A stretch of DNA of 64,000 nucleotides from Syngnathus acus (taxonomy: Eukaryota > Chordata > Actinopteri > Syngnathiformes > Syngnathidae), in NCBI RefSeq assembly GCF_901709675.1, contig NC_051090.1, forward strand, positions 6,155,842 through 6,219,841, in the 5' to 3' direction. Positions 1 through 14,400 of the stretch are shown piece by piece. Numbering within the stretch: the first letter of the stretch is position 1; each line of letters opens with the position of its first letter. The notes beneath the pieces are model-generated. The model did no database searches, was not told the origin of the DNA, and worked only from the letters and a program-made list of their open reading frames with translations. Position numbers and translations under genes: made by a program.

Positions 1-327
1 TAAAGGACTCAAATGGCAGTGCCTCAGATTATCAACTTGGTGGGTTGGTTTTTATAGTCATTCATCTCGTCAAGAGTAGCAAATACATGTCATCATGGCA
101 ACAAAAACGTAATGCTTCTCTGTGGTGTTGCTTATGTGCATTGATTGAAGATCACAAGACATCACCCATTATAACAAATCAATATTTACTACATTTATGC
201 AGCTTCGTAATATACGTTCTACAGGATTAAAAATAGGAATAAATCTTGTAGTGCGCAGCAATCTATTGTAATTTACACATAGCCCACCTTAGAGAAGCGT
301 AAAACTAAAAGATTTATATGTACTGAC

Positions 328-561
328 CATCTTGAAACACTCAAGTCTTTGACGTGGCCTCCATAAACCTAAAAATAAACCAGACTTTAGTAAGGCAATT
401 CACACTTATAATTTTGTAATTAAACATTTAAGTCTCAGATCAAAGATAGTCAGAAATCACTTCTGTCCACTACTCTTGGATCATCATAGGTTAAAGGCGG
501 TCAAACGGGAGTTTAAGCAGGAAAAGGGCAACTTACGCTTTATATTAGTAGCGTCCGGCAT
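328..561 (-). CDS. Possible first coding exons of an unidentified minus-strand gene (partial)
   Basis: On the minus strand an ATG at 561 opens the reading MPDATNIK and reaches a good splice donor (GTAAGT, donor bases 536-531). A second candidate exon at 368-328 has an acceptor after a T-rich tract and a GTCAGT donor. The two join without a stop codon (phase 1) and would continue as RLWRPRQRLECFKM, leaving the window to the left. I do not recognise the protein, and a slightly shifted acceptor in exon 2 would give a different reading. The position, shortly downstream of the osbpl9 3' end on the same strand, would suit the next gene in the series. It could equally be spurious or part of a 5' UTR. 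Confidence 0.25.
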
Positions 562-599
562 TTTGAGAGTCGTCAAACTGATAAAAAAGGAAATAGGAA

Positions 600-1440
600 A
601 AAAAGCAAAAAGTGAATTAGATAGGAAATAGACTTTGAACACAGGCTAGCTTTAGCAAACAGGCTAAAACGAGCTAGCGTCGTATCGCACGTGTCCCCGA
701 GGCTGTCAGGATAGTTGGCGTTTCTTCACATTCATTCTGATGTCCCTACCAACAAGTTATCATCATACAGCATTGGGACGATGGAAAATGAAGTCATATT
801 TAAGAGTTGATGGCTTGATGTACGATAAAAAAAAAAAGATGGCGCAGGCAAGGTTACATTTTCTTAAGGCACGTGGTGCAGGCCTTGCTAAGTGTACCAC
901 TTAAAACCATTAAACCAACATTAGATAATTATTCCGAATTTAATAGTTCGGATGACTAAGTAAAGAACGATTAACAACGATGAGAAAGACACTAAATTGA
1001 AGACACGAAAGTATTTTCGAAGGGTCAGTGAATCAACTCACCAGACTGATGCAGTTCAACCAAGTGAAGCGGAGGAATGAGACCGTGCGGAGGGCGGAGG
1101 ATTATTTTATACTCACATTTCCCATGAGCCCTTGCGGCAGAACGCGGGGGCTGATGGGAAAATAACAGCGGCGTGACTAGCAACTTTTATTTCCCCACAT
1201 AATCTAATTTGATGCCGGAAAGACTAATGGCAAAATTTGAACGGCATGATTGAATTGAATTTTCAAATTTTAGAGCTCAAATTAAGTTCATGCTATAGTG
1301 CCCCAAAATTTCAATAACCCTTAACTTTCATGAGTTGCACATATCCACATTTGCTAAATTGTGGTGAATTAACCCGAATCACAAAGAAATAGTCTTGGAC
1401 ACAAGATTACTACATTTGATGTTCTTTAGTATTTTCAGGT
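600..1440. other. Intergenic: possible promoter region of the left-edge gene
   Basis: No reading frame of note. A short GC-richer patch at about 1070-1170 stands out from AT-rich surroundings and could belong to the promoter of the minus-strand exons at 561-328. Nothing else is recognisable. Confidence 0.3.
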
Positions 1441-1444
1441 GGAA

Positions 1445-1450
1445 TTTATT
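1445..1450 (-). other. Candidate polyadenylation signal of osbpl9
   Basis: AATAAA on the minus strand, about 1 kb beyond the osbpl9 stop codon (2461-2459). It would give a 3' UTR of roughly 1 kb, which contains an (ATC)n microsatellite at 2029-2068 and an A-run at 1578-1599. Another AATAAA lies at about 1186. Which is used cannot be decided from sequence. Confidence 0.4.
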
Positions 1451-1577
1451 ATTATATCTCATCCATTGCATTTTGATCCATCGTCTACTTCACTGTAACT
1501 AAAATACTATCTCAGGAAAAGAAAAATTGACATGTAGAGTGGAATATGATCCCTGTGTTGATCACAACTTCGGTGGC

Positions 1578-1599
1578 AAAAAAAAAAAAAAAAAAAAAA
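1578..1599. repeat. Poly(A) tract
   Basis: A run of about 22 A residues in the inferred osbpl9 3' UTR, read as T on the transcribed strand. Confidence 0.85.
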
Positions 1600-2026
1600 G
1601 CTAAATGAACTGTAGCAGCACTATTAAAAAAAGCCACAATCATTTGTTCATAAATGCCTCCGGGTTACATAGAAACATAGTCATAGGATTGCTCTATGCA
1701 CTTTCATCTTCAGCAAACATCGCTGATACTTTAGATTGCATAAATATATTTATATCAGCGTGTTCAGATGCTATGGCTTGTGTGGATCTTAACTGTGTCC
1801 TACAATGAAAAAAAGGACCAAACTAATTTGAAATGAGAGCAGAACATCAAACGTGACCATTGGATACTTCCTTAAAAGTTTCATTATGATCAAATATTGT
1901 ACACTATTGCCAGAAAGAAAAATAAAAAAGAATATATGCATCATATGTATATCTATATATAAACAGTTATAATGAGTTGCAGGCAAGCAGAGAAATATCT
2001 TCTCCGCATAGTTAAGGTTCAACCAT

Positions 2027-2028
<2 letters not shown>

Positions 2029-2057
<29 letters not shown>

Positions 2058-2068
2058 TTATCATCATA
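2029..2068. repeat. (ATC)n trinucleotide microsatellite
   Basis: About twelve near-perfect CAT/ATC units with one interruption. It lies in the inferred osbpl9 3' UTR, not in coding sequence. Confidence 0.9.
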
Positions 2069-2458
2069 AGGCTGCCAGACTCCTGGAGGGGACTTTCTTT
2101 CTTCGGTCACCGGATTCCCTGAGATGTCAAGCTCGGTTTTACATGAAAAGCTTGTTATTCGATTTCAACGCCCTCGATGAAGGGAGCGAGTGGCCTGGCT
2201 GTGAACCGGGGCCGCTCTATTAAGGAGTCAAGCGTTACAAATTGTCTCGATACATCTGAGGTGCTTTCCGTTTTAATTTCATACATTTCCATGGTTTTAC
2301 AAAGCTGCGTACACAATGCCATCGGCGGTCAGTCAGCCCTTGGCTCGGCGAACAAGTGGTCTTTGCTAAAGAGTTCTTATAAAGACTCTGCAGTGTGCGT
2401 TCAATCTTAGAGCAAGTAGTGCGAGGGGGTCGGAGGGGGTGTACGCGCGTCGCTCCTC

Positions 2459-5400
2459 TCAGGGTCGAGGAGAAGCTAGTCTCTTTAATAGCGGCTCGTC
2501 GTACACCCAGCACTCGCCGTCCTCGTGGAATAGCTGCAGACACACACACACAAGGAAAGTCATCAAAAGCTCATCGCTAAATGGTTAAAAGGTTCAAATG
2601 TCCGCCGGGCTCACCCTGGTCTCCCACTGTTGCTCGTTCTCTTTCCTCTCCCTGGCTTCCAGTCTCTGCTTCTCCTCCAGCCGATGTTTGGCTTCCGTGG
2701 CGGCGTCGATGTCTTTGAGCTTCAGGTTGAGGGTCACGTCTCTCCAAAGTCTGTCAGGTGGGGGGAAGAAGGGGTGAGTCATTTTTTTGTTCCCCCCCAA
2801 GTTCTGCAACGTACAAGACCGCCAAAAAGGGTGTAACGTCTCACCTTCGAGACTCATATAGTAGCTGGTCTTCGAGCTTCCTGACTTTCTTCTTCATGAT
2901 GCCCATTCTCTTAGTGTCAATGAATGGTGTGTTCTCCTGCAACACATTTCATGTAATCTTGCTTGTCATCCGGATAATAAATACAAGTACAAAACCCTCT
3001 TGCAATTTTTTTTTGATTTACAAACAAGAGTGTGAAAACTTGGAAGAAGAAAAAGCCTGAGGGAGAACTCACTCCTGTGGGCCACTTGGCAAACATCACT
3101 CCGTTCCATTCGCCTTCAATGGAGCAGAAAGACTTCTTATCATTCGGTGCACTGCAAACAACCATCGACAAAGTTATGAGGTTATGAAAGAGCCAGGAGG
3201 TAAAATCTTGAGGATTTTTTTTTTCTGACAATATCTCTGCCGTGATTCTATGCTTCTTGCCGCCGTAGAAGGGTTTGGTGTGGAACACGATGTTGGCGCT
3301 GTAGCCTGATTTGGAGCACGAGATGTTGCACTCGCCGCCCAGCTCAACCCAGGGCACGGTCAAAATGGACCTGCACAAAACAGCGGGGGTCGGTCAAACG
3401 TTGGCCGACGACACGGGCCGACGCGGAGACACGACGAAGCGCGCACCTGCCGTATCCGTTGGGAAAGTTGAGGATGTAATGTTCATCGTGTTCTAAACAG
3501 GAAACGCAGCCTGAAAGGAGAACGTCATCAATTCAACACTTGACGTGACATCATCAACGATCAATCAAGTGTATGAAAAGTACCTTGTCCAATATTATAA
3601 ACCCCGATGGACATGCCAAGAAACTTAGACTTGGTCCAGATGTGAGCATTGAACTGGATCTTCTTACTTAAACATTCTGCGTAGAATGCAGAAACTGACA
3701 AAGGAAGAGACAAAGCACTTTAACAATTTGGGAACTCAGGATAAAAAAGGATACATAATTGTTTATACTATTTGGTTGATCATATTTTTCACAAATCCAT
3801 GAAATTGGCCAAGCCACATGTAGGTGTAATTTTTACAAAGTGTTGAAAATAACGATGGAAATAATTTTGTTATTTCCTATGTTGAAAATCATTAGATGAT
3901 GTCCCACTGAAGACAATCACTCACTGGGTGGGTGATGAGAGACCTGCTCTGCCACAAAAGACACATTGTTGGGCGAAGACCATGGAACTGGACCATCTGA
4001 TAGTGTGTCCTGCACAGGAGCAGGAGAAGATGTCTGAAAACAGAAGAAGCCACATGACACAGACCGTATACCAGCCTCAACCAGAGAGCGAGGGGGCGGA
4101 GCTAACCACAGGGGCGGAGGGCTCCTCAGTTTTGCAAGGCAGATCCCAGTGACAGAAGAAGACCTCTCCCAGGATGGGGTTGTAAGGCTTCTTGGCCACT
4201 GAGCCTTTCCTGCCCGCGTGGAAAGCGGACAGGTACCATTTGACCACGTGAACCATGCGCTCACGGGGATCCGCCTGCTCGGCGATACTGCGGGAAATCA
4301 GAGGATTACGTTAAATTGCATGCAGGAAAAAAAACAAAAACACAACTGCATTCACGATGGAAGACAATTTGAACGGCACCATTCCGTCCTGTTTAGAGCA
4401 AACACAACAGCTATGGGAGAGTTAAAGGATTGTTACCTGACAAATAAGTCTGGATGTGCAAAGAAGTCAGCATACATTTCTAACAAAGATCTCCTTTCTA
4501 GGATGAAGGTAGGCAGGACCACCTGGGGGATTAGGATGGAAACAAACCACGACTCAGAACCAAACCCAAACAGCCCGCTGATGTTAGTGGTGAGTTAAAA
4601 AGCTCACAGCAAGGGATGGGCAAAGAAGAGTAAGCGGCAACGTTACCTTGGTGAGATCCATCCCTAGACGGACTTGCGAGAGCAGGTGCATGATGACGCT
4701 TTTGTGCTCCTCTACCGACTCGCCCTCCCCATCATCGTCACGGTCGTCGTGGCTGTCGAACGGATCTGAGCGCAACAGTCTCTTTATCAAGCGGCCGCCT
4801 AAAAATAATAAAATCCAAAGCGAATGTTTGCTTTTTCACCTGGTTCTGTGGTCCCGTTTGACATAGTCGAGTTGAGGGATTCTGTTGTGTCTGGTCTCTT
4901 CAATGCTGTTTCTTCATTATGAAGGGACGAGGCAGCCGGGGGTCCTGAGGGACTGAGGGCATCGGGACGCCAACGTTGGGAGAATCGAGGCGGAAGATAA
5001 GTAGACTGTCTCACACTGGCGTGACACAAATTAGTAGCAGCGACTCACTTCAAACAGTGTTTGGGGGAAGTGGTGCTCTGGTAGAACTCGTCCGCGTCGT
5101 AAAACTCATCCTCGCTGGAGGAATACGAGAAGTCCGGCACCGAGTGTGAGGGGAGGGGGATGAGAGATGGCGAGGTGACGCCGCTGTTGGGGCCTGAGGG
5201 GCCGCTCCCTGATGTAAAGGAGGTCAACTATTAGCATGCAGGTTACAGACAACAAAACAGCAACTAAGAGTTTTACCTGTGCTGTTGGGTGTAGGGGTCT
5301 GCAAACTGCCCATCACAGTGACTACAGGACCAACAGGTAACGTTGAAGGTCGCTGGTCTGATTTACACACCTGAGAAGCATCTTTTGTACCAAAAAAAAA

Positions 5401-8400
5401 ATAGAGGGGAAGAGGAAAGTACACATTATAGCTTCCAAGAAGCTGTTATGATGAATGGGTCACATATAAAGGCTTTGCAGTCTATTAGAGGACTGAATTA
5501 ACAATGGTCCAATTTAAAGTTGACAGATTCACGGCATTTTTAACAGTCTCCTCACACTTATCGGATTAAAAATTTCCATTTCAAATTTTAAAATGTAAAC
5601 ACCTATGGAGCAGACGCTGCTTCCCATATTGGACCTTGTTTCAGGTGTCCATATAAACGGTGTAGTGGGAAAGAGAGAGCTGGTCGAACACAAGGGGGCG
5701 CTGTTGTCTCATCTCAGAATACAGGATCTCCATTAGCCCCGGAGTTTGTTTACACGCCCATTTCAGAGAACCGCAAAAAATAGTTTGGTAAAAGCTCATT
5801 TAAGTTAACATGTTTTCTATTTGGATACATTTTACGGACGCGGGTGTTAATCGTTTCGCGGAATGACGCCAGACAAACAGCGTAGACTCAACGGGCGTTT
5901 CACTTCAAAACTCCCCCAGAAATGACGCGTGAAATAAAAAGCGGTTGAACGGCCACTGTGTGACATGTTGCGGGTTGATTAAGACCAGCAAACGTCACCG
6001 GACGTAATTCAAAACTGACGAAGTGACACATCGAACGAAGCGCTGTAGCTTGCAATTTAACACGATATTATTATTGTTTAGTTGCTTTATTAATAAGGAT
6101 CAGAGAAAACCTGTTGTTAATGATTCTTCACAATATTAAGCTCATTGGCATTTAAAGCAATGGTGGGAGACCAAAGCACGCATTTCATCATATTTTTTTT
6201 TTATGTCACTCTCATTTCTATTGTGCTGTATTTTTTGTACAGAATCAGCATTATTGTGATGGCTCCTTGAGTAACCTTAAAAGCTCTTTTGCTGATTAAT
6301 TTCATACAACTGCAAAGTGATTGGAGAGAATGTTATTTTTTTTCCTAAAAACGTTTAGCATATTTATTTGGTTTGGCATACATAGACGTTTTTATGTCAT
6401 CTTTAATCTTTCAAGAATAAATCAGAGGATTGTGAGCATTGGGAGAAGTTGGGTAAGCAAACATGACCAGCAGCTACCTGTGGGGAGAGTGGTCTGTGTT
6501 GGCATCGTGGTGTTGGCTACAGGAGTGTCCAGAGGCGGCTGGTAGATCCCATCCACGGGGTTGATGGTGCTCTAAGGGGAAATAGATTGGCCATCAATGT
6601 CATCAAGTACAGACGTGCACCACATCAGCAACAATCACTAATGGTACCGCTGTTCCTCACTCAAAATGTTCATGAACATATAGATGATCGATACACCGCA
6701 TATTCTGGTGTACTCGCGACGGGTCGATAATATCTATGACCACACATGCCTGCATGCTAATTTCGCTGAAACAATATCTTTCACCCTTGATGATCGGTAC
6801 ACGCAAGTACCCCCCCTCAGCCCACCCGCAAGTGTGGCTATCAATTTCCTCACGCTCTACTTCTCAGAATGACAGACATGAACAGATTTCATGAGTCTGA
6901 TCAATATGCAAACAGCAGTAGCTTTAGAAGAAGAATTGACAGTGCCTTTTGAACTTGAAACAAACGTACAGGAAATGATATTTTGAGCCATTCTGCTAAT
7001 AATATGACAAGTGAAACACAGTGCATTTATAATGGGTGTCTATTATCAACCTTTTTCACCATTTGTTTCACAGTTGTCTGCTATACTGTAATTTGGCTGT
7101 GACGTCATGATATATAAGTACTTGCTAAAAACGGCAATAAATCAATATGATGTTCCATAATACGCTCAGACTATTAAGAGCCAATAAAAGCCGGGATGGC
7201 GAGGTTGAAACGATTTTGTCTACTCCTCTAACCTTCCTGTTGTGCAACTCCTCTATAAAAGTGAAGCCATGACAACTAATAACAGCCAATTACAGAAAAG
7301 AAAAGTCTGGCACCACAAAGCAGGACTGAGGAGCCATGAGCAAAATGGCCGGCCGTAGAGAGCAAAGACTGGTTTATATCGAAAGGCAACGTAATGCCAA
7401 CGCAGCAGGTAGTTAGCTTGACAAACAGTCACACATATACATGGATATGAAAGATAAACATTGGGAGAAGATCAATGAACTCCCCTGGGGGCGTTTCGAG
7501 TATTTTAAAGATAGGGTGTAAAGAAATGTAATCGACCATATGTGCACATGCGATGCAGATGTCACAGACGGCGAAATGCTTTTAAAGCCGTGGAAATATA
7601 TTCAGCAGTAGCTTATGCAGAAAAAAAAACCATGCTCATCTAGATTTATCTGTAATACTGTACTGTGCGTAATGTCTTGGAGATTAAGTGCAGCTATAAG
7701 AGCAATGCGGGGGCCCAAGATACAGGCAGAATTTATTGGGCAGTACGCAATCGTTATTGGGAGCAGCGAATGCTTCGTAAAAATGTTTCGGGCTTGTGTT
7801 ACGGGGGGGATTGCACATCCATAAGGTTTATTTGATATGAATCGGGGGTGGGTGGATAAAGTTAAACTAAAAATAAAAGTTTACCTTGCTGCTAATGTTT
7901 CAGTTATAGAAAATGCTAATTATGCAATACATCAAGAGTGGAGGGGGGAATAAAATCAGATATTAAAGTTTCCCCTCCCTGCTACTATGCGAGTTATAGA
8001 TGCTAATTATATAAGAAGTATGGACGACACCTGCATTTGCGCAAACTCCGAGGATGGCCGCCTAGCTATTAGTGCCCGGGGTGGGTCAATATGGGTCGAT
8101 GGCGCATTTGTTGACCCAAGTGCAGTGCAGCATTCTCGCACACAATGCATGAAAACATGTTCTGAGCATACGACGCACTTTTCTGACAAACAAAACACAC
8201 TAGGAAATAGTTCCCAACCAGTAATTATAAAGACTGAATCAAAGATAAGAATCAGGAAATTGTTCCAAAAGATCAAGAGGAAATAGTGGCAGATGTGAGG
8301 CAAGAAATTGAGATAGAAACAAATCTCCATAATGACGGCGACATGCATTAAGAGATTCCATTGTATCCCTTTCCTCTCCTACACTGTGGTGAATGAAGTG

Positions 8401-11400
8401 GGGGAAAAAGAAAGTTAGCAGTTGATTTGATTTCAATCCTTGTCATGGACAGAGAATGTCAAAACTTACTATTAGTCCGTTTGCGTGTTGCTGTTCGTTA
8501 CTTTGGTCCTTAAAATTTTAAGAAGACAATGTTAGACTACTGATGTAGATGTCATGTCATTTCGCAACTTGCCACATGTAGTAGGAATCCTTTCATCACA
8601 TCACATTAGCGTTCATAATAAGTAGATGGAATTCTTATTTTGATCGTTTTTTTTTTTTTTGCCCCTCGTGTTTAAAAAGCAGACGTGATGAAATGATTAC
8701 ATCCTCGTTGACCGCTGACCCAAGCAGCAACCTAAGCTGGGAACTACCCCAGAAATATAAACAGACGTGGTCACATGATGATTCCGGGCAAATGTCACAC
8801 CCAAGCAGCAACACGAAAAGCACGCGGGCAAAAATATCACGCTTACCTTGGCAATTTGCAGCAGAACAATACAGTGCTTGATGGACTCTACCATACTCTG
8901 AAAGAAAAAAAAAAAAAGCCAGCATAGCAAGGAAATCAGTAAGCAGGAACTGAAATGCAGGAAGGAAAGTGTGTTAAGGTTGGACTTACACAAGTAGTCT
9001 CCTTCAAACTTTCAATTTTCTGAAAAACAAAAAAAAGTGTAATGCTGTAAAATCCGACATTAGGTAACTACAGGGAAAAAAATATGACATTAGGCTTTCT
9101 CAAATGAACATTTTCTTTTCTTTATATTATCGGTGAAATTGTTTCCTGTGTAATTTTCGCCAGGTCTCCGATGGCCGGGAAAAAAAACAGTTGCCCGTAC
9201 TCACCCTGCGAGATTCATCCTCTTTGCAGTCCTTGATCTTCTCATCAAAAAGCTGCGGGAAAGGGAGAAATCACAATGAGAAAAGACTACTTTTTGTGGT
9301 ATTGCAACAAACCGTGCGGTCCGCCACAGCCATATGTTTTCAATTTAAATGCCTATACTATTCCAGACTTTGAAGCCTGTAAAATGCAAACAACTTTATC
9401 TTGATCGAGATTATGAGCCGCGGTCATAATTAAAATCAGGACACTGTGTCATTTATCTTTATTTTTGTTTTTAAAGTTCATAAATGTCTCATCTCTCCCT
9501 TTCTTTTGTAGTTTAGACGTTAAAAACACTTTCTTTGTCACCTTCATTAGTCATTTGTATTTTCAAACAGTGTTTTCTGTAAGTTAAACTATAGTTGGGC
9601 AATACAAAAATGTCAATTTTGTTAATTGTTTTGTGTGTCTGGATGGATTAATTGAATTCATTGATTTCTTATGGGGAATATCGCTTTGGTTTTCGAACGA
9701 TTTGACTCAAGACAAAACGTTTGGGAGCGAGTCAACACGGCTTATATATGAAACAGCAAACAAGTGTGATATACTACACGCGAGTGAGGTCAACGCTCTC
9801 TGTTCCCGAGACGATATGTGCTGCTCTACCTTTAACTGGTCGATCAGAATCTGTAGATAGGCATCAGCTTCAGCAAGTTTTCTGTCAAAGTCTTGGACGC
9901 TTGGTACAAATTCTGTCTGTGCCTCCTGTGATTGGGGATAAAAAGAACGGAAATAAAGATCATTAGTACAACCCAACCAAAAGTCTTTGCACAGTAAAAC
10001 AATCACAGTGTGTTATACGTCCTGACCATGAAGGCTTTTGTAAATTCACATCATGGCAGACGAAAACATCAACAGTTGTGGAAAATCTTCCACTATTGTT
10101 TTCAGCCTTGCTTGTACAAAAGGCCAACAGTCTGTCTGGGATCAGTGCATTCATAAAACAAATCAAGGCAACCAAGACAGGAAAGCTGATAGTGTGTGCG
10201 TAAATCACCCGTGCTGCACATAATTGTAGCTTGATTAAAAATGGACTTAATCCAGGCACAGAGCAATCCAGTTAGGGACAATTTAATTACATGATGCACA
10301 TTATAAGGTCATTACTAGACTAATGGTAGAGGGGGATGTACTGGGTCATCTGTCTGGCCTTCCTCCAATGACAGCAGAACTTCCAATGCCAACGTGTCAA
10401 AAATTTGGAGAGCAAGCAAAGTGTTCTGGGAAAATATGGTGAAAAAACTAAAGAAGATTAATCCATCATCACGCGTGACATCACGCAAGATGTTAGCATA
10501 TCACCAGGGACGTCAAGCTTAGCCGCAACCACCAGAAAGGAAACGTGATGATAACCACAGAGCCAGAGCAGGAAACGTACTGCCTGGCTGCTCGGTCGTC
10601 CGAATATATTAATTCAACAGCAATTATATGCACAAATTAATTTGACTAAACATGTAGCATGTAGCGTGTGTTACTTTATTTCGGTTTCTGACACCTTTGA
10701 GCTGTGATAAATAAATACAGTTTTACATTATTTTTCACCCCTGACAACAATTTATAAGTTAACCAGCTTCACTAAACAGATTGTGCTGGTCTTTGGAAGT
10801 TATACTATAACCAGAAAACACGGCTGACGCAAAAAGTGCAGTTGAATATGCACAGACTTCCCTAAAAAAAAAAAAAAAAGTCAACAGAGAAAATATATTA
10901 ACAGACGGGCAGGCTGTTTGGCAGGAAGAATAACACAGCAGCTTTTGAGTCTGCTGCGCGGCCACAATGCAGAGCGGCACTCGCATACAATCCAATCATG
11001 TAATCAAACCTTTGGGAACGATACGCGTGCTCTGATTTTGTTGTGAGGTTCAGTGCTGGTGTGTCGTGGAGCTGCACGGCTTTTTCCTCCTGCTAAAGTG
11101 CATCTTAAGGGGACGTGTAGAAAAGCCATGAGCAGCCAAACGCCGCCCTTGTAATCTATTTAAAAATAAAACTCTCTGTATAGAGAACAATGTTTGTGCT
11201 AGCTCAGCTTCCATCAAGCCTGCTGCTAACTGACCAAACTTCCTCAAAGGGGTCAAAGGTGCTTTCACTATCCTCATGACAGAACAATGTAGGTGGCTGC
11301 CCGGGAGCCTGAACAAAAATAAAGGCAAATAATCACTATGGGGTCATTTTAGGTGATTAAATGCATCAATCACAGTTATTACATAAAGTGTTGTACTTCA

Positions 11401-14400
11401 TCCACATTGCGCAAGAATTTTGACGAGCAATACAAACGTGTGCGATTGATTCCTTGACCATTTAAGATCTTTATTTTTCAGACTATCTAGAAAAATTACA
11501 AAGCTGCTGTTTTTACATTGCGAACAAGATTTTGCAGACACGTCACATGCTCCCCATCTTCTCTGTTTCTTAAAATATAACCCCCCACTCCAGCGTGCCC
11601 CTACACTCCCACTTTTTCCAGATTGGAAATACTTAAAAGGAGTTTAAAAAGTGTCACCACACAGTCAAAGTCTCACAACAGCAAACTAGACAAACAACAC
11701 TACTTTTAGACCCTCCCCCTTTTTGTATTTGTCTTTCCACGTTGTGCAGCGCACGGCAGCTGTTGACATTTTTGCGTGATGCAGCGCTGTCGTTGCGTTT
11801 TACTTACAGTATTCCGCCCTCCAATAGACATGCTGAATTAAACTACGCACATCTTGTCCATCAGGCCATGAAAACCCGAAACAGACTCTTTCCTCTGCCT
11901 CTTCGTCATTTCCTTCTTCCGACAGCCAACAAGGCACGTAGCTCTGGTTCGCCTTCTGTCTCACTCTTGCCTCCTCTTCCTCTTTTTTTCTTAAAGGAAC
12001 AACAAACACTATTCTTGGGCTCCACCGCAGTATGACAACATCCCGCTCAGCAACCTTTGGAGCAAGTTAGCCGGAGTTGATCCCGTCTTATCTCCTATGG
12101 ACAATGCGTTTCGTATGAGGCAGTTAATCCCAGGACCACTCCCCTGGCAGGAAAGGCAAACTTCCTTTCTCGTGGGCAGTGGAGAAAACACACGAAAGCA
12201 GCAGCAAAAGCTGACAGGGTCAAGTATCGGCAAATGGCTGCTCTCATTGGCCGAGGCAGCTGGGGAAGATGTTTGGTTGAGCCGGCAAGCAAATCTCAGA
12301 TTGGAAAGAGAGGGTCACGTGATACGACCACAGCAGCGTGTTAAGTCTGTGCGTGTGTGTGTGTGTGTGTCTATACTGAGCAATGCACTTAGCTCATCAG
12401 CAGGATTTGCCTAAGAGTGGTGGTGGCGGTGAGCAAATCAAGTTAAATAAATAAAAGGGAGACATTAATATTGAAGCTTTTAAACAATTATGATGGAACA
12501 AAAAATACAATTTAGTTAAAAAAAAAAAAAAGATAATACAATTGCTTAAAATTCCAAAGTGTCACGAGCGATAAACCGCAATGTTGTGCAAACAAAGCTG
12601 CACATCAATTCATTTCCAAATGCAAACAGGGTGAAGTAAATTTGAATTCATGTGAACTAAAATAGAAAGATGCCCCACAGCTAAATGTGTTTTATTTACA
12701 AAGAGCTGAAAAGATTAAAAACATGCAGTCACAGACAAATGCAAACACACACAAACGGTTTCCTACCCGGAGTTGGGTGTGCCGCAAGATCGTTCCCTCT
12801 AAGGCGTGGATCCACTTCTCTCGCTCGTCCGCATCTCGGGCTGAGGGCGCAAGCATACAGACACACCCAGTGAGCCATATTTCTTACATAGACACATCAG
12901 CAGCATACACACTTGAGAAGATAAAACAATTCAATGTTTTATAGGACGGCGTTTCATTTCTGTGATGTCACCTGTTTGAAAAGTTGGGTGAAATAGAGCA
13001 AGACACAAACTTACACACACCGCCCTCAAACAGACCGACATTGAACAGTGACCCAAAACAGACCATAACATGCGTGACTTGTGGCGTCAGAGACGCGTGC
13101 AGTGCTTAACACATTATTTTAAATTCATCAGATGACCACGCTTTTGTTTTGCCACTTGTTCTAAACTGAAAATGACATCGCAGTTGCTTCGGGCTCAGGA
13201 AATTAACAAGCGTAGCTCAGCTTGCCTGGCAGCAAAAGTTGTTTATGAATAAAGTCATCAATTTGCAATGCTATGCAATCGACTAAGATGATTGTTAGTA
13301 TTAGTCGTTGGATAAATACAAAGTTTTGAAATCAATGAATAATGCAAAATAATGGTGATTGTATTTTTTCATTTTCTCTCTATTTTTATGAGAAAATGAA
13401 TACTAATTTGAGAAAAAAAAATCAATAATACTCATTTTAGCATTAATTATATCCATAACCTAAAGAAATATATCGGTCATTACTAAAGCTATTAATTTAG
13501 AGATGTGTCCTGTAGCTAACCTAGGGTGGTGGTAATGAATAAATTTGACATAAACAGCAATAACATGAAGACAGCTGAGCAGCAACAACTAGATGGATGG
13601 AGTTAAGACAAACTGAGCAGCTCTGAGACAGCCCAGGCTCACTTTGCCCTCAAGCCTAATAAACTCTCCAGACGAAGAGGTGACCGAGGCCAATGTTATT
13701 TAGCTCCTCTTGTGATGGAGCTAGCGCCACGGCAATTTTTGACGCAATGAAAAGAGACAAGAATCAAACCAGTGTATAAATTCTGTTACTTTAACTTTTA
13801 CGAGCAAAATAAATCCTGTCTTAATAGCAAGGGAGGGATTTCGAAGTAAAGAGGTCAAAGTATTGAGGAGAATCATTTCCGTTTCAAATGCTTAGCATCT
13901 GCTGTCCTCTGTCTGTCCAAAATGCATCTGAATGATTCATGCCGCCCTTTTCTTTCCTCACACCTCCATCTTTCCACCAGCTGATGTTTGCGTGCATACT
14001 CCAGAGGGGGGGACGGCAAACCAAGTGTGGTGCAATGACATTGCAGCATTTTAGGGGGAATACAAATGTGTCCCTTTAGGTTGAATTGCTCAGGGGTAAT
14101 CGGCCAAGTACCAGACAAAATGCTTGGGGGTGGGGGGGGTGATTGAAAATGGAGCCTATGTGGGTCACGTCAAGGCAAGGAATGGAGCAGCCACGAGGGG
14201 TTTTCTTGCTGCTGACAAAAGTGCAAGACAGGAAGGATAGTGACGGGAGATAAGAGGAGGTGAATGAGAGTGGAGGAAAAAGGGGATGCTAAAAGGCTCT
14301 CAGGTAACTCAGACACCGCCAGTAGAGAGCGTCTGATTAATAATGGATGCTCGTCTAAATAAAAGCACAGTAGAGACGGAGACACAATCGAAGCTTCCAC

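Noticed and set aside
1972-2223. Frame encoding a poly-His protein over the (ATC)n repeat
   Set aside because: It is a translated microsatellite in the inferred osbpl9 3' UTR, with no other support.
5277-5370. Shorter osbpl9 exon 11 starting at GTGTGTAAA
   Set aside because: It breaks the phase with the upstream exon (a stop results). The acceptor 11 nt upstream (exon start 5381) restores the frame and matches the human protein.
12097-12414. 105-codon plus-strand frame in the osbpl9 intron
   Set aside because: No homology recognised, runs into a (GT)n repeat, and shows no splice or promoter support.
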